A DNA stretch of 64,000 nt from Maritimibacter alkaliphilus (lineage in GTDB: Bacteria > Pseudomonadota > Alphaproteobacteria > Rhodobacterales > Rhodobacteraceae). Positions 1 to 9,051 of the stretch are shown here, in pieces (within the stretch, counting starts at the first letter, position 1; every line of letters starts with the position of its first letter). A program made the translations under genes and the position numbers. The notes under the pieces are model-generated. The model was not told where the DNA came from. It made no database searches and worked only from the letters and a program-made list of their open reading frames with translations. The DNA lies in the NCBI RefSeq assembly GCF_019801605.1, contig NZ_JAHVIT010000001.1, positions 186,001 through 250,000 on the forward strand, read 5' to 3'.

Positions 1-129
1 CTCGGCATGGCCGCAGGTGTGCAGACGATGATCCGCACCGCGCGCGAGCTGGAGCGAAAGCATGCGGCCGAAACGGCCGGAACGAACGACGAGAGCGGGC
101 AGAGCCCGCGAGACGGTGAGGGACACTGA
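1..129 (+). CDS. atpI: ATP synthase subunit I (AtpI), C-terminal part
   Basis: The window opens inside this gene; the last 42 codons are visible and end in TGA. The tail begins [18 protein letters not shown] and then becomes hydrophilic, as the cytoplasmic end of AtpI does. AtpI is a small membrane protein encoded first in F0 operons, where it helps assemble the c-ring and may bind magnesium. It ends two bases before atpB, so the two are surely co-transcribed. The identification rests on position and a short tail only. Confidence 0.75.
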   Translation, partial: LGMAAGVQTMIRTARELERKHAAETAGTNDESGQSPRDGEGH

Positions 130-131
130 CA

Positions 132-890
132 ATGGCGACGGAAGCGGCACACGGCGAAGGCAGCTCTCTGGTTTTCCACCCGATGGATCAGTTCATGGTC
201 ACGCCCCTGTTCGGCGATGGCCCGGTCCACTGGTACACGATCACCAACGTGACCCTCTGGATGGCGATCACCGTGCTGGGCGTTCTGGCCCTGCTGGTGC
301 TGACCACTTCCAAGCGCGCCACCGTGCCGACCCGCGGCCAGTCCATGGCCGAACTGTCCTACGGCTTCATCTACAAGATGATCGAGGACGTGACCGGCAA
401 GGACGGCCTGAAGTACTTCCCCTACGTGATGACGCTGTTCATGTTCATCGTGTTCTCGAACATGCTGGGCCTGCTGCCGCTGTCTTTCACCACCACCAGC
501 CACATCGCCGTGACCGCCGTTCTGGCGCTGCTGGTCTTCGGCTTCGTGACCGTCCTCGGCTTCGTGAAGCACGGCACCCATTTCCTTGGCCTCTTCTGGG
601 TCACCGCGGCACCGCTGCCGCTGCGCCCCGTGCTGGCCGTGATCGAGCTGATCTCGTACTTCGTGCGTCCCGTCAGCCACTCCATTCGTCTTGCCGGTAA
701 CATGATGGCAGGCCACGCGGTGATCAAGGTTTTCGCAGGCTTCGCCGCCATCGCCGCCGTCTCGCCGGTCTCGGTCATCGCGATCACCGCCATGTACGGC
801 CTCGAGGTCATGGTGGCCTTCATTCAGGCCTACGTGTTCACGATCCTGACCTGCGTGTACCTCAAAGACGCGCTGCACCCGGCACACTGA
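132..890 (+). CDS. atpB: F0F1 ATP synthase subunit a
   Basis: Subunit a forms the two proton half-channels against the c-ring in the inner membrane. The 252-residue protein has the usual length and about six hydrophobic segments. The segment [12 protein letters not shown] carries the essential arginine (R186, matching E. coli R210), and the C-terminal helix pair contains [14 protein letters not shown]. It starts two bases after atpI and is followed after 118 bases by atpE, the normal F0 order for this group. Identification is secure. Confidence 0.97.
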   Translation: MATEAAHGEGSSLVFHPMDQFMVTPLFGDGPVHWYTITNVTLWMAITVLGVLALLVLTTSKRATVPTRGQSMAELSYGFIYKMIEDVTGKDGLKYFPYVMTLFMFIVFSNMLGLLPLSFTTTSHIAVTAVLALLVFGFVTVLGFVKHGTHFLGLFWVTAAPLPLRPVLAVIELISYFVRPVSHSIRLAGNMMAGHAVIKVFAGFAAIAAVSPVSVIAITAMYGLEVMVAFIQAYVFTILTCVYLKDALHPAH

Positions 891-898
891 CCCTTTAC

Positions 899-924
899 CG
901 CGGGGCGGGCTTCGGTCCGCCGCG
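899..924 (+). promoter_or_regulatory. Intercistronic hairpin between atpB and atpE
   Basis: A GC-rich inverted repeat (GGCGG at 904-908 pairing with CCGCC at 917-921 around a TTCGG-containing loop, with an outer CGC/GCG extension) lies 9 bases after the atpB stop. There is no T-run, so it does not look like a terminator. Structures here are known in other atp operons to favour the high expression of subunit c; that role is inferred. Confidence 0.4.
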
Positions 925-1008
925 CAGGCAGCCTGGCTGCCAGAACGATCACCGGCGGACCCTTCCGTCAGAACAAAGACTTCCAATTTCATCGTAAGGA
1001 GAGACATC

Positions 1009-1245
1009 ATGGAAGGCGATATCGCAGAACTCGGCAAGTACATCGGTGTTGGTCTGACCGCCATCGGCATGGGCGGCGCAGCAATGGGTGTGGGCAACGT
1101 GGCAGGCAACTACCTGTCGGGCGCGCTCCGCAACCCCTCGGCCGCTGCTTCGCAGACCGCCACCCTCTTCATCGGCATGGCCTTCGCAGAAGCCCTGGGG
1201 ATCTTCTCGTTCCTCATCGCTCTGCTGCTGATGTTCGCCGTCTGA
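1009..1245 (+). CDS. atpE: F0F1 ATP synthase subunit c
   Basis: This is the proteolipid that oligomerises into the rotor ring. At 78 residues it has two hydrophobic helices joined by the polar loop ALRNP (R41-N42-P43). The proton-binding carboxylate is E61 in [11 protein letters not shown]. The glycine pattern [17 protein letters not shown] in helix 1 is the packing motif of the ring. A strong AAGGAGAG ribosome site precedes the ATG. The glutamate rather than an aspartate, and the GAA context, fit a proton-driven alphaproteobacterial enzyme. Confidence 0.97.
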   Translation: MEGDIAELGKYIGVGLTAIGMGGAAMGVGNVAGNYLSGALRNPSAAASQTATLFIGMAFAEALGIFSFLIALLLMFAV

Positions 1246-1323
1246 TCCTGCAGGACCATCCTTACGCGCGGGTGGGTTCCTGAGCGGACCCACCCGTAGT
1301 AATTAAGGTTCCAGGGGGACGAC

Positions 1324-1896
1324 ATGGCAACAGAAACGCACACTGCCGAAGGCCAGGGGCTGGCGGACGCGATTGGTGTCTCGGGCGATCACGCCGGTGC
1401 ATCCGCCGCGGGTATGCCGCAGCTGGACCTGTCGCATTTTCCGAACCAGATTTTCTGGCTTCTGGTCACGCTCGTCGTGATCTACCTGGTGCTGTCCCGG
1501 ATCGCGCTGCCGCGCATCGGGGCCGTTCTGGCCGAACGGGCCGGCACGATCACCAATGACATCGCCGCCGCCGAGGACCTGAAGCAAAAGGCCGTCGAGG
1601 CCGAGGACGCCTATAACAAGGCCCTCGCAGACGCCCGCGCCGAAGCAAACCGGATCGTCGCCGAGACCAAGGCTTCCATCCAGGCTGACCTGGACGAGGC
1701 CATCGCCAAGGCCGACGCCGAGATCGCCGCCAAGGCCGCCGAAAGCGAAAAGGCAATTGCCGACATTCGCGCCGGTGCCGTGGAAAGCGTTCAGATCGTC
1801 GCAAAGGACACCGCTGCCGCCATCGTCTCCGCCCTCGGCTTCGAGCCCAAGGCAGAGCAGATCGACGGTGCCGTCGACAGCCGGGTGAAGGGGTAA
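1324..1896 (+). CDS. atpF': F0F1 ATP synthase subunit b' (AtpF'/AtpX)
   Basis: This is one of two different peripheral-stalk subunits, as in photosynthetic bacteria and their relatives. Residues 1-38 are a variable polar leader, 42-59 form the single membrane helix ([16 protein letters not shown]), and the rest is a charged, alanine-rich amphipathic helix (about 70-175) that dimerises with b. Its length of 190 residues suits the b' family. It is separated from atpF by only four bases. Assignment to b' rather than b follows from gene order and the soluble leader. Confidence 0.93.
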   Translation: MATETHTAEGQGLADAIGVSGDHAGASAAGMPQLDLSHFPNQIFWLLVTLVVIYLVLSRIALPRIGAVLAERAGTITNDIAAAEDLKQKAVEAEDAYNKALADARAEANRIVAETKASIQADLDEAIAKADAEIAAKAAESEKAIADIRAGAVESVQIVAKDTAAAIVSALGFEPKAEQIDGAVDSRVKG

Positions 1897-1900
1897 GGAC

Positions 1901-2464
1901 ATGCGCAAACTTGCACTGACCACCACCGCTGCTGCCCTGCTGGCGTCGCCCGCAATGGCTGCCTCGGGTCCGTTCTTCTCGCTGCACAACACGAACTTCG
2001 TGGTGCTGCTGGCCTTCATCCTCTTCGTTGCGGTCCTTGTGTACTTCAAGGTTCCCTCGACGATCGGCAGCCTGCTCGACAAGCGCGCCGACGGGATCAA
2101 GTCCGAGCTCGACGAAGCGCGCAATTTGCGGGAAGAAGCCATGGCCCTGCTGGCCTCGTATGAGCGCAAGCAAAAAGAGGTCTCCGCCCAGGCAGAGCGC
2201 ATCGTCGCTTCCGCCAAGGACGAGGCCACCGTCGCCGCTGAACAGGCCAAGAAGGACCTGCAAGTCTCGATCGCGCGCCGTATGGCCGCCGCCGAGGAGC
2301 AGATCGCTTCTGCCCAGGCCAGCGCCGTGAAAGAGGTCCGTGACCAGGCTGCTGCCGTGGCCGTCGCCGCGGCCCGCGAGGTGATCGCCGATCAGATCAC
2401 TGCGACCGAAGCGAACAAGCTGATCGACTCTGCGATCAGTGAGGTCGAGACCAAGCTGCACTGA
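1901..2464 (+). CDS. atpF: F0F1 ATP synthase subunit b
   Basis: Second stator subunit, 187 residues. Residues 1-20 look like a cleavable leader (LALTTTAAALLASPAMA), which is common for b in this order. A membrane helix follows at 32-49 (NFVVLLAFILFVAVLVYF), and then a long charged coiled coil that reaches up to the F1 delta subunit. The KVPSTIGSLLDKRADGI stretch after the membrane is typical of b. It is the last gene of the operon and is closed by a clear terminator. Confidence 0.95.
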   Translation: MRKLALTTTAAALLASPAMAASGPFFSLHNTNFVVLLAFILFVAVLVYFKVPSTIGSLLDKRADGIKSELDEARNLREEAMALLASYERKQKEVSAQAERIVASAKDEATVAAEQAKKDLQVSIARRMAAAEEQIASAQASAVKEVRDQAAAVAVAAAREVIADQITATEANKLIDSAISEVETKLH

Positions 2465-2490
2465 GCCCCAGGCTTCAGTTACCAGTCAGA

Positions 2491-2515
2491 AGACCCGGCC
2501 CAAGTGGCCGGGTCT
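2491..2515 (+). terminator. Rho-independent terminator of the atp F0 operon
   Basis: A perfect 10-bp stem (AGACCCGGCC with GGCCGGGTCT), a five-base loop CAAGT and a following TTTT start 27 bases after the atpF stop. It lies between convergent genes and could also serve the thioesterase gene from the other side. Confidence 0.9.
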
Positions 2516-2588
2516 TTTCGTTTATGCGGCGTCTGATCCTGCGCATCCGTGTCGGTCCGGCGGCGGGCGGACTGCTCCCGCCGGCCGC

Positions 2589-3023
2589 TCACGCAGGCTG
2601 GCGCAGGGCGAGGCGTTCCAGTTCCGCCCGGATCGTGCCGGTGATCGGCTGCGGCCGCCGGGTCTCATCGGAAACCTGCACCATGATCGTCCGGCCCGTC
2701 GCACAGCAGGTGCCATCGCGATAGATCGCATGCGCCATGGTGACGGAGGAGGTGCCGATCTTCTCGATCCCGGTGCAGATGGTGATTTCGTCCGGCCAGA
2801 GCAGTTCATGGCGGAAGCCGATCTGCAGGTCGGCCACCACGAAGGACACACCGCCCTCCAGCCCGCCGGTGCGGGCCTTGTAGAGCATGTGCGCGCGCCC
2901 CTCCTCGAGGAGGGAGGCGTAGACGGCATTGTTGATATGGCCCTGCCGGTCGGTGTCGCCATAGCGCAGACGGCTGGCAAGCTGATGCGGGAAGGCCGCC
3001 TGGGGCGGAGGAAGCTGTTTCAT
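2589..3023 (-). CDS. Acyl-CoA thioesterase, hotdog fold (4HBT-like)
   Basis: A 144-residue single-domain hotdog protein. The active-site stretch [16 protein letters not shown] (about residues 19-34) is the 4-hydroxybenzoyl-CoA thioesterase/YbgC pattern, in which the aspartate attacks the thioester. Such proteins hydrolyse short or aromatic acyl-CoAs in the cytoplasm; the substrate here is unknown. The ATG at 3023 is chosen because GGAGAGGG precedes it and because upstream sequence in the same frame is arginine-rich and unlike protein. It is convergent with atpF. Confidence 0.85.
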   Translation of the reverse strand: MKQLPPPQAAFPHQLASRLRYGDTDRQGHINNAVYASLLEEGRAHMLYKARTGGLEGGVSFVVADLQIGFRHELLWPDEITICTGIEKIGTSSVTMAHAIYRDGTCCATGRTIMVQVSDETRRPQPITGTIRAELERLALRQPA

Positions 3024-3168
3024 CCCTCTCCGATAGGCAGCGACGGCCCTGCGGGCAAGCCGGACCCTGCTGTTTCGCCGCGTCCGCCGCTGTTCGGGCG
3101 GGGCGGATGCCCGCCGCCCGGGCAACTGCCCTTGGCTTCCGTCTGCACGATGTGCTACCCCTGACGGC

Positions 3169-3180
3169 GTTAGCGCTAAC
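3169..3180. promoter_or_regulatory. Perfect palindromic operator (LacI-family type) upstream of gap
   Basis: GTTAGCGCTAAC is a perfect 12-bp palindrome with the central CG step typical of LacI-family sites. It lies 68 bases before the gap start codon. It resembles the site I recall for CceR, the alphaproteobacterial central-carbon repressor whose regulon includes glycolytic genes. The link to CceR is inference. Confidence 0.6.
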
Positions 3181-3247
3181 GAATCCCGCATGGGGATGCG
3201 GGAAGGCGCCGGCCCCGGGGGAGGGGCTGCGCAGCGGAGGGAAAGAA

Positions 3248-4279
3248 ATGACCGGCACAGCACCTTCGGGCACAGTGAAACTGGCGATCAACGGCTTTGG
3301 CCGGATCGGCCGCATGGTCCTGCGGGCCTGGATCGAATCCCGGCGGCAGGACGTGGAGATCGTGGCCATCAACGATCTGGGTCCGATCGAGACCAATGCC
3401 CACCTGCTGAAATACGACAGTGTCCACGGGCGCTTCCCGGCTGAGGTCGAGCTGCGCGACAACGCGATTGTCGTGAACGGCCACGAGATCCGGGTGACGG
3501 CCGAGCGCGACCCCGCCGCCCTGCCGTGGAAAGACGTGGACATCGCGCTGGAATGCACGGGTCATTTCACCAAACGCGAGGCCGCGGCGGCGCATCTGAA
3601 GAACGGGTCGGCCAAGGTCCTGATCTCGGCCCCGGGGGACGGTGTGGACCGCACAGTGGTCTTCGGCGTGAACGACGCGGAACTGAAGGGGGAGGACGTC
3701 ATCGTCTCGAATGCCTCCTGCACCACCAACTGCCTCGCCCCCGTGGCCAAGGTGCTGGACGCGACCTTCGGGATCGAGACCGGCTACATGACCACGGTGC
3801 ACGCCTATACCGGTGACCAGCCCACGCTGGATACGCTGCACAAGGACCTCTACCGCGCGCGCGCGGCGGCCATGTCGATGATCCCGACCTCGACCGGGGC
3901 CGCCAAGGCCGTGGGCCTCGTCCTGCCGCAACTGAAGGGCAAGCTCGACGGCTCCGCGATCCGGGTGCCGACACCGAATGTCTCGGTCGTGGACCTGACC
4001 TTCATGCCCGCCCGGCCTGCCACGGTGGAGGAGGTGAACGCCGCCATCCTCGCCGCGGCCAATGGCGCGATGAAGGGCGTGCTGGCCGTGACGGAGGAGC
4101 CGCTGGTTTCGATGGACTTCAACCACCAGCCTGCCAGTTCCACCTTCGCCACCGGGCAGACCCGGGTGACCGAGGGCGGCATGGTCCGGGTGCTGAGCTG
4201 GTACGACAACGAATGGGGCTTCTCGAACCGGATGCTCGACACGGCCACGGCCATGGCCGCAACCGGCTTCCCGGCCTGA
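3248..4279 (+). CDS. gap: Glyceraldehyde-3-phosphate dehydrogenase, type I
   Basis: Catalyses the NAD-dependent oxidation and phosphorylation of glyceraldehyde 3-phosphate to 1,3-bisphosphoglycerate. The 343-residue protein has the Rossmann motif NGFGRIGR at 15-22, the catalytic cysteine C158 in SNASCTTNC and the base H185 in TTVHAYTGD. The [14 protein letters not shown] end is classical. The start at 3248 has GGAGG eight bases upstream and begins just before the conserved fold; earlier in-frame sequence crosses the palindromic operator. Control by a LacI-type carbon regulator is likely. Confidence 0.95.
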   Translation: MTGTAPSGTVKLAINGFGRIGRMVLRAWIESRRQDVEIVAINDLGPIETNAHLLKYDSVHGRFPAEVELRDNAIVVNGHEIRVTAERDPAALPWKDVDIALECTGHFTKREAAAAHLKNGSAKVLISAPGDGVDRTVVFGVNDAELKGEDVIVSNASCTTNCLAPVAKVLDATFGIETGYMTTVHAYTGDQPTLDTLHKDLYRARAAAMSMIPTSTGAAKAVGLVLPQLKGKLDGSAIRVPTPNVSVVDLTFMPARPATVEEVNAAILAAANGAMKGVLAVTEEPLVSMDFNHQPASSTFATGQTRVTEGGMVRVLSWYDNEWGFSNRMLDTATAMAATGFPA

Positions 4280-4332
4280 TCCCTGCCGCGCCGCCACCAC
4301 GGGCGGCCAAGAATTTTACGGAAAAGTTCTTG

Positions 4333-4358
4333 GGAAATTCCTTCCTCAAGGAATTTCC
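4333..4358. repeat. AT-rich inverted repeat downstream of gap
   Basis: GGAAATTCCTT pairs perfectly with AAGGAATTTCC across a CCTC loop (11-bp stem). A second, imperfect AAGAATTTT/AAAAGTTCTT repeat lies just before it. There is no T-run after the stem on either strand. It may be a weak terminator or a dispersed intergenic element. Confidence 0.5.
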
Positions 4359-4433
4359 GCGCCCGGCGGCGGGGCGGCGAACCCTCCCAAGACTGGAACC
4401 TCTTTGTCCCAGCGCCTATATCTGGTCCAGCGA

Positions 4434-4466
4434 TCAGGATCAGTCGGTCAGGATCAGTGGGTCAGG
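4434..4466 (+). repeat. 14-bp tandem repeat in the merR leader
   Basis: TCAGGATCAGT occurs at 4434 and 4448, and TCAGG again at 4462, so the period is 14 bases. The last partial copy runs into the GGGAGA ribosome site of the MerR gene. Copy-number change would move or alter the 5' leader. Confidence 0.7.
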
Positions 4467-4475
4467 GAGACAGCC

Positions 4476-4871
4476 ATGAACATCGGCGACGTGGCGGAGG
4501 CCAGCGGGCTTTCGGCCAAGACCATCCGCTACTACGAGGACATCGGCCTGATCCGTCCGGGCCGGGGCGAGAACGGCTATCGCCGCTTCTCGGACACCGA
4601 CCTGCACAAGCTCAGCTTCCTGTCGCGGTCGCGCTCGCTGGGCTTTTCCATCGACGACTGTCGCGCCCTGCTGGCGCTCTACGAGGACCGGGAGCGGGCC
4701 AGCGCCGACGTGCGGTCGGTCGCGCAGCAGAACCTCGCGCGGGTCGAGGCCAAGATCGCCGAACTGGAGAGCCTGAAGGCCACGCTTTCGGAGCTGATCG
4801 GGCGCTGTCACGGCGACACGCGGCCCGATTGCCCGATCCTCGCGGACCTCGCGGCTGCGCCACAATCTTGA
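4476..4871 (+). CDS. MerR-family Cu(I)-responsive regulator (CueR/HmrR type)
   Basis: MerR proteins bind between -35 and -10 elements and twist the promoter when metal is bound. The N-terminal winged helix MNIGDVAEASGLSAKTIRYY is followed by EDIGLIRPGR and a long dimerisation helix (about 75-108). The metal loop has C111 and C119 in CHGDTRPDC, spaced eight apart like the copper-binding pair of CueR. The 131-residue length fits. The start at 4476 follows GGGAGA. No copper ATPase or chaperone adjoins it, so its targets lie elsewhere. Confidence 0.88.
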   Translation: MNIGDVAEASGLSAKTIRYYEDIGLIRPGRGENGYRRFSDTDLHKLSFLSRSRSLGFSIDDCRALLALYEDRERASADVRSVAQQNLARVEAKIAELESLKATLSELIGRCHGDTRPDCPILADLAAAPQS

Positions 4872-4946
4872 CCCGTCCGGGCCTTTGGCACGCCTTTCTC
4901 GCCGCCTAATCTGTGGCGGGGACAACGGAACAGTCATGGGTGGGCT

Positions 4947-6593
4947 ATGGGCAACGACGAGCAGATCGCGCCGGAGCATTTCGAACTTTTCATCATCGGC
5001 GGCGGCATTCACGGCTGCGCCATCGCGCGCGACGCTGCGGGCCGGGGGCTCTCGGTCGCGCTGGCGGAAAAGGATGATCTTGCCAGCGGCAGCTCCAGCG
5101 CCTCCACCAAGCTGCTGCAGGGCGGGGTGGACCGCCTTGAAACCCTGCGCTTTTCCGAGATCCGCGAGGCCCTGCTGGAACGCAACGGCCTGATGGAGGC
5201 CGCGCCGCATCTGGCGCGTCACCTGCGTCTTGTGGTGCCGCTGGCCCCCGAGGTGCCGATGACGACCCACAGCGCCGCGACGCGGCTGGTCGCGCGGTTC
5301 CTGCCGTGGATCGGGATGAAACGCCCGGCCTGGCTGATCCGGATGGGATTCAAACGATATGACCGCATGGCAGGTGGTCTGGCCTCCACGCCGGTCGACC
5401 TGTCGGCGACGGCCCCGCTGGGCCGGGTGCTGCGCGGCACTGCGCCGCTGGGGTACGAGGTTTCGGAGGCGATGGTGGACGATGCCCGCCTGACCGTTGT
5501 CACCGCCGCCGATGCCGCCGCGCGCGGCGCCCGCATCTGGACTCGCACCCGGGTCCACGCGGCCCGGCGCGAGAAGAACCACTGGCGCATCACGCTACAG
5601 GACCAGATGACCGGCACGCTCCGCGAGGTGACCGCGAACGCGGTGATCAACGCCGCCGGGCCCTGGGCCGGGCAGGTGCTGGCGCAGGGGCTGAACCGCC
5701 CCGCGAAACAGGCGCAACGCCTGATGCGCGGCAGTCACATAGTGACCCGCCGGCTCTACGATCACGATCGGGGCTACATCTTCGAGGCGCCGGACCGCAG
5801 CCTGCTCTACATCCTGCCGTTCGAGGACGACTACACGCTGATCGGTTCCAGCCGGGTCGAGCATCTGGGCCCCGACGTGCCCGCCGCCTGCAGCCGGGAC
5901 GAGCGCGACCAGCTCTGCGCGCGGGTTTCGGCGCTTCTCGACCGCGAGTTGACGGGCGATGACGTGCTCTGGAGCTACTCCGGGCTGCGCCCGATCCCGG
6001 CGGAGGAGGAGGCCGACAGCTGGCGCCGGCCCGACTTCGCCCTCGAGGAAGGCGCGGGCGCGCCGCTTCTGACGCTGCACGGGGGGCGCCTGACGACACA
6101 CCGGCGCACCGCGGAAGAGGCGGTCGACCGGATCTGCGCCTCGCTCGAGATCCAGACCAAGGGGTGGACGCAGCGCGTGGCCCTGCCCGGGGGAAACCTG
6201 CCGCCTGTCGGGCTCGACAGCATCGTCTCGCGCCTGCGTCGCCGCTTCCCCTTCCTCAGCGACAGCTGGGCGCGGCGCCTCGTGCGCAGCTACGGGATGC
6301 AGGCCTTCGACATGATGGCGACGGCGGCGAGCCCGCAGGACATGGGCCGCGATTTCGGCGCGACGCTCAGCGAACGCGAGGTCCGCTGGCTGATGCAGAA
6401 CGAGTTCGCCCGCACGGCGGAAGACGTGCTCTGGCGGCGCGGCAAGCTCGGCCTGCGCATGGCGCCCTCCGAGGTCTCGGCCCTTCAGGGGTGGATGACC
6501 GGACCGCTGGCGCAGATGCCCTTTGGCGCGCCCGCCGCGCCGCAGGCAGGGACCGCCGCGGCAGAGACCACGGACATCGCCGGCGCGGCCTGA
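4947..6593 (+). CDS. glpD: Aerobic glycerol-3-phosphate dehydrogenase
   Basis: Membrane-associated flavoenzyme that oxidises glycerol 3-phosphate to dihydroxyacetone phosphate and passes electrons to quinone. The 548-residue protein has the FAD-binding GGGIHG motif at 18-23, ARDAAGRGLSVALAEKDD after it, and a C-terminal all-helical domain with RSYGMQAFDMM as in GlpD. The conserved substrate stretch usually read as STKLIHGGLRYLE is here STKLLQGGVDRLET, which is a small departure. It stands alone, without glpK or a transporter. A DAO-family relative with another substrate remains possible. Confidence 0.82.
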   Translation: MGNDEQIAPEHFELFIIGGGIHGCAIARDAAGRGLSVALAEKDDLASGSSSASTKLLQGGVDRLETLRFSEIREALLERNGLMEAAPHLARHLRLVVPLAPEVPMTTHSAATRLVARFLPWIGMKRPAWLIRMGFKRYDRMAGGLASTPVDLSATAPLGRVLRGTAPLGYEVSEAMVDDARLTVVTAADAAARGARIWTRTRVHAARREKNHWRITLQDQMTGTLREVTANAVINAAGPWAGQVLAQGLNRPAKQAQRLMRGSHIVTRRLYDHDRGYIFEAPDRSLLYILPFEDDYTLIGSSRVEHLGPDVPAACSRDERDQLCARVSALLDRELTGDDVLWSYSGLRPIPAEEEADSWRRPDFALEEGAGAPLLTLHGGRLTTHRRTAEEAVDRICASLEIQTKGWTQRVALPGGNLPPVGLDSIVSRLRRRFPFLSDSWARRLVRSYGMQAFDMMATAASPQDMGRDFGATLSEREVRWLMQNEFARTAEDVLWRRGKLGLRMAPSEVSALQGWMTGPLAQMPFGAPAAPQAGTAAAETTDIAGAA

Positions 6594-6911
6594 GAGAGGA
6601 GGCCGCGGGGACTGTCGGGCACTCCGTGATCGTTTTCCCTGTGCTGCGCGCGAAGGGGCATATCCCTCCACGGGACCTGATACTCGCCCAATTCTCCCGG
6701 TGCTGGCTGCCCGGAACTGGGTAGTCCGACACCTCCTTCCGACCCCTGCATGCCTGTTCACCGCGCGACGCGATGAGGCTGATTCACTCACCTCTCGCGG
6801 CCCGCCGCAGGCGCCCGCGCCGGGCGCACGATCGGCTCTGGCATGTCCCGGCGCGCGCGCCTAGTCTCTCGCAACCCAACTCTCCCAACGGGCACAGGAA
6901 AGGTCGGCGAC
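6594..6911. other. Intergenic region without recognised gene
   Basis: This 318-base GC-rich spacer lies between two flavoprotein genes on the same strand. I see no convincing coding frame, RNA gene or strong hairpin; it must contain the promoter of the downstream gene. Confidence 0.5.
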
Positions 6912-8189
6912 ATGGCGGGCACGGCAGGCGGCAAAGGCAATCTCTGGTCGGCGACAGCGGGTCCCGCGGTCGAGACCGCACCGCTCAGCGAGGACCTGAC
7001 CGTCGATCTTCTCGTGGTGGGGGGCGGCTTTACCGGCCTCTCCGCAGCGCTCCACGCGGCGCAGAGCGGGGCCAGGGTCTGCGTGCTGGAGGCCGAGGAA
7101 GTGGGCCACGGCGGCTCGGGCCGCAACGTGGGTCTCGTGAACGCGGGGCTCTGGCTGCCGCCGGGCGAAGTGGCGAAGATCATGGGCGAGCGGGCGGGTG
7201 CCCGGCTCAACGCAATCCTCGCGGGCGGGCCCGACCTCGTCTTCGACCTGATCGAGCGGCACGACATCGCCTGCGAGGCGGTGCGCAACGGGACGCTGCA
7301 CTGCGCCCATGCCCCCGCCGGGCTGAGCGACCTCGAGCGGCGCCATGCCCAGCTGACCGCGATCGGCGCGCCGGTCACCCTGCTCTCGGCCGAGGAGGCC
7401 CGCGCCCGGACGGGCAGCCCCGCGGTCCATGGTGCGCTCTTCGATCCGCGTGCCGGTACGGTGCAGCCCAAGGCCTATGCCCGCGGCCTTGCCCGGGCGG
7501 CGCAGGCGGCGGGTGCGATCATCGTGCAGGGCCTGCCCGCGGGCCGGCGCCAGTCCACCGGCGACCGCTGGGTCGTGGAGGCCGGCGGCCACCGCATCAC
7601 CTCGCGCGCGCTGATCGAGGCCACCAATGCCTACGGCCAGACGCCGGGCCGGTTCACGCCGATGCACTTCTTCCAGATGGCCACCGCGCCGCTGCCCGAG
7701 GAGCTGCTGAAGGACGTCCTGCCGGGGCTGGAGGGCTGCTGGGATACGGCGCTGGTCATGTCCTCCTTCCGGCGCGATGCGGCGGGGCGGGTGATCGTCG
7801 GGGCCATCGGCGCGCTCGACCATCTGGCCAGCGGCGTGCACCAAGCCTGGGCGCAGCGCAAGCTGGCCCGGCTCTTCCCGCAACTCGCCGGGCAACCGCT
7901 GGAGCACGCCTGGCACGGGCGCATCGCCTCGACGGCGGATCACCTGCCGCGGATCGAACGGTTCGGCGTGCGCGGCTATGCCGCCTACGGATACTCGGGG
8001 CGCGGCATCGGGACGGGCACGCTCTTTGGCAAGGCCCTCGCACAGGCGGCGCTGAGCGCGGAGGAGGCGGCCCTGCCGCTGGTGCCCGTGCCCGCCTATG
8101 CCGAGAAGATGACCGCTGCGCGGGCGCTCTACTACGAGACCGGCGCGGTGACGATGCACGGGCTGGAACTGGCCGGCGTGAAGGGCTGA
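6912..8189 (+). CDS. FAD-dependent oxidoreductase, DAO family (PuuB/OrdL-like)
   Basis: A 425-residue flavoprotein with an N-terminal dinucleotide motif VVGGGFTGLSAALHAA (about 36-51) and the covalent-FAD-type stretch GGSGRNVGLVNAG. The C-terminal YGYSGRGIGTGTLFGK matches gamma-glutamylputrescine or sarcosine-type oxidases. Such enzymes oxidise a secondary or primary amine to an imine with release of peroxide. The ATG at 6912 follows AGGAAAGG. No putrescine-pathway genes adjoin, so the amine substrate is unknown. Confidence 0.8.
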   Translation: MAGTAGGKGNLWSATAGPAVETAPLSEDLTVDLLVVGGGFTGLSAALHAAQSGARVCVLEAEEVGHGGSGRNVGLVNAGLWLPPGEVAKIMGERAGARLNAILAGGPDLVFDLIERHDIACEAVRNGTLHCAHAPAGLSDLERRHAQLTAIGAPVTLLSAEEARARTGSPAVHGALFDPRAGTVQPKAYARGLARAAQAAGAIIVQGLPAGRRQSTGDRWVVEAGGHRITSRALIEATNAYGQTPGRFTPMHFFQMATAPLPEELLKDVLPGLEGCWDTALVMSSFRRDAAGRVIVGAIGALDHLASGVHQAWAQRKLARLFPQLAGQPLEHAWHGRIASTADHLPRIERFGVRGYAAYGYSGRGIGTGTLFGKALAQAALSAEEAALPLVPVPAYAEKMTAARALYYETGAVTMHGLELAGVKG

Positions 8190-8224
8190 GGCGACGCCTG
8201 CGGGCTGCGGGCGGGAGCCCCGCG

Positions 8225-8698
8225 TCAGGCGATGAGCGCCGCCGCCCGGCCGCCGCTCGCGGCAATCGCATCGGCGGGCGCAAGCGCCACCATCAGCCCG
8301 CGCTGCCCGCCGTTCAGCACGATCTCCTCTGCCGCCATGGCGCTTGCCTCGAAGAGCACCGGCACGCGCTTCTTCTGGCCGAAGGGGCTGATCCCGCCGG
8401 TGCGGAAGCCGGTCAGCCGTTCGGCCTTGGCCGGGTCCATCATCTGCGCCGACTTGCCGCCGAAGCCCGCCGCGACCCGTTTCATGGAGAGGCTCTGGTC
8501 CGAGGGGATCACCGCGCAGCAAGGCTTGCCGTCGACCTCCACCATCAGGGTCTTGAGGACGCGGGTGGCCTCCACCCCTATGGCCTCCGCCGCATGGAGG
8601 CCGATCTTGTCCTGCCCCGCGACGTAGTCATAGGCGATCCGCCGGAAGGCAACCTTTGCCCGGTCCAGCGCGAGGGTGGCCTGCGTGCCCTTGCTCAT
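8225..8698 (-). CDS. ybaK: Cys-tRNA(Pro)/Cys-tRNA(Cys) deacylase YbaK
   Basis: YbaK clears cysteine mischarged onto tRNA-Pro in trans. The 157-residue protein has the conserved stretch VLKTLMVEVDGKPCCAVIPSDQSLS and the FRTGGISPFGQKKRVPV segment, which contains the GXXSPFG signature of the family. The start at 8698 overlaps the stop of the upstream DUF4186 gene by four bases, indicating translational coupling. Identification is strong. Confidence 0.93.
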   Translation of the reverse strand: MSKGTQATLALDRAKVAFRRIAYDYVAGQDKIGLHAAEAIGVEATRVLKTLMVEVDGKPCCAVIPSDQSLSMKRVAAGFGGKSAQMMDPAKAERLTGFRTGGISPFGQKKRVPVLFEASAMAAEEIVLNGGQRGLMVALAPADAIAASGGRAAALIA

Positions 8699-9051
8699 CC
8701 GCGATACCCCATTTCCCGGTCGATCCAGCGCAGGATCACCTGCACCACCTCTGCCTGTTCGGCGTCGCTCAACGCCCGCCCGGTGGAGAGCCCGTGCCAT
8801 TTCGCAAGACAGCCCCGGCAGCAGCAGGCCGTCGCATGTTGCGCGACAAAGACCGGGTGGCCGCGCATGGGGGTCTGCTTGCCGTCGTTGCGCGGCTGCG
8901 CGGGCGCCAGCCGGTCGCGGATGAAATCCTGCGCATGGGAGAGGATCACCGCGCGCCCCTTCTGATCCGCATAGGCGCGCTCCTTCGGGCCGAGGTGGAA
9001 CCGGCTGCGGAAGGGGGACCGCGCCAGACGGGCGAAGAGCGCGTCGCTCAC
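8695..9051 (-). CDS. DUF4186 family protein
   Basis: A 118-residue protein of unknown function. It shows the conserved pattern of this family: SRFHLGPKERAYADQKG near the N-terminus, then a cysteine/histidine-rich patch PMRGHPVFVAQHATACCCRGCL that could bind metal, and HGLSTGRALSD. It starts at GTG 9051, overlapping the IMPACT-domain gene upstream, and overlaps ybaK downstream, so the three form one tight operon. The function cannot be read from sequence. Confidence 0.85.
   Translation of the reverse strand: MSDALFARLARSPFRSRFHLGPKERAYADQKGRAVILSHAQDFIRDRLAPAQPRNDGKQTPMRGHPVFVAQHATACCCRGCLAKWHGLSTGRALSDAEQAEVVQVILRWIDREMGYRG

Noticed and set aside
1303-2461. Long minus-strand frames of 303-315 codons opposite the atpF' and atpF genes
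   Set aside because: They are GC-rich antisense shadows of the stator genes, with low-complexity composition and no motifs.
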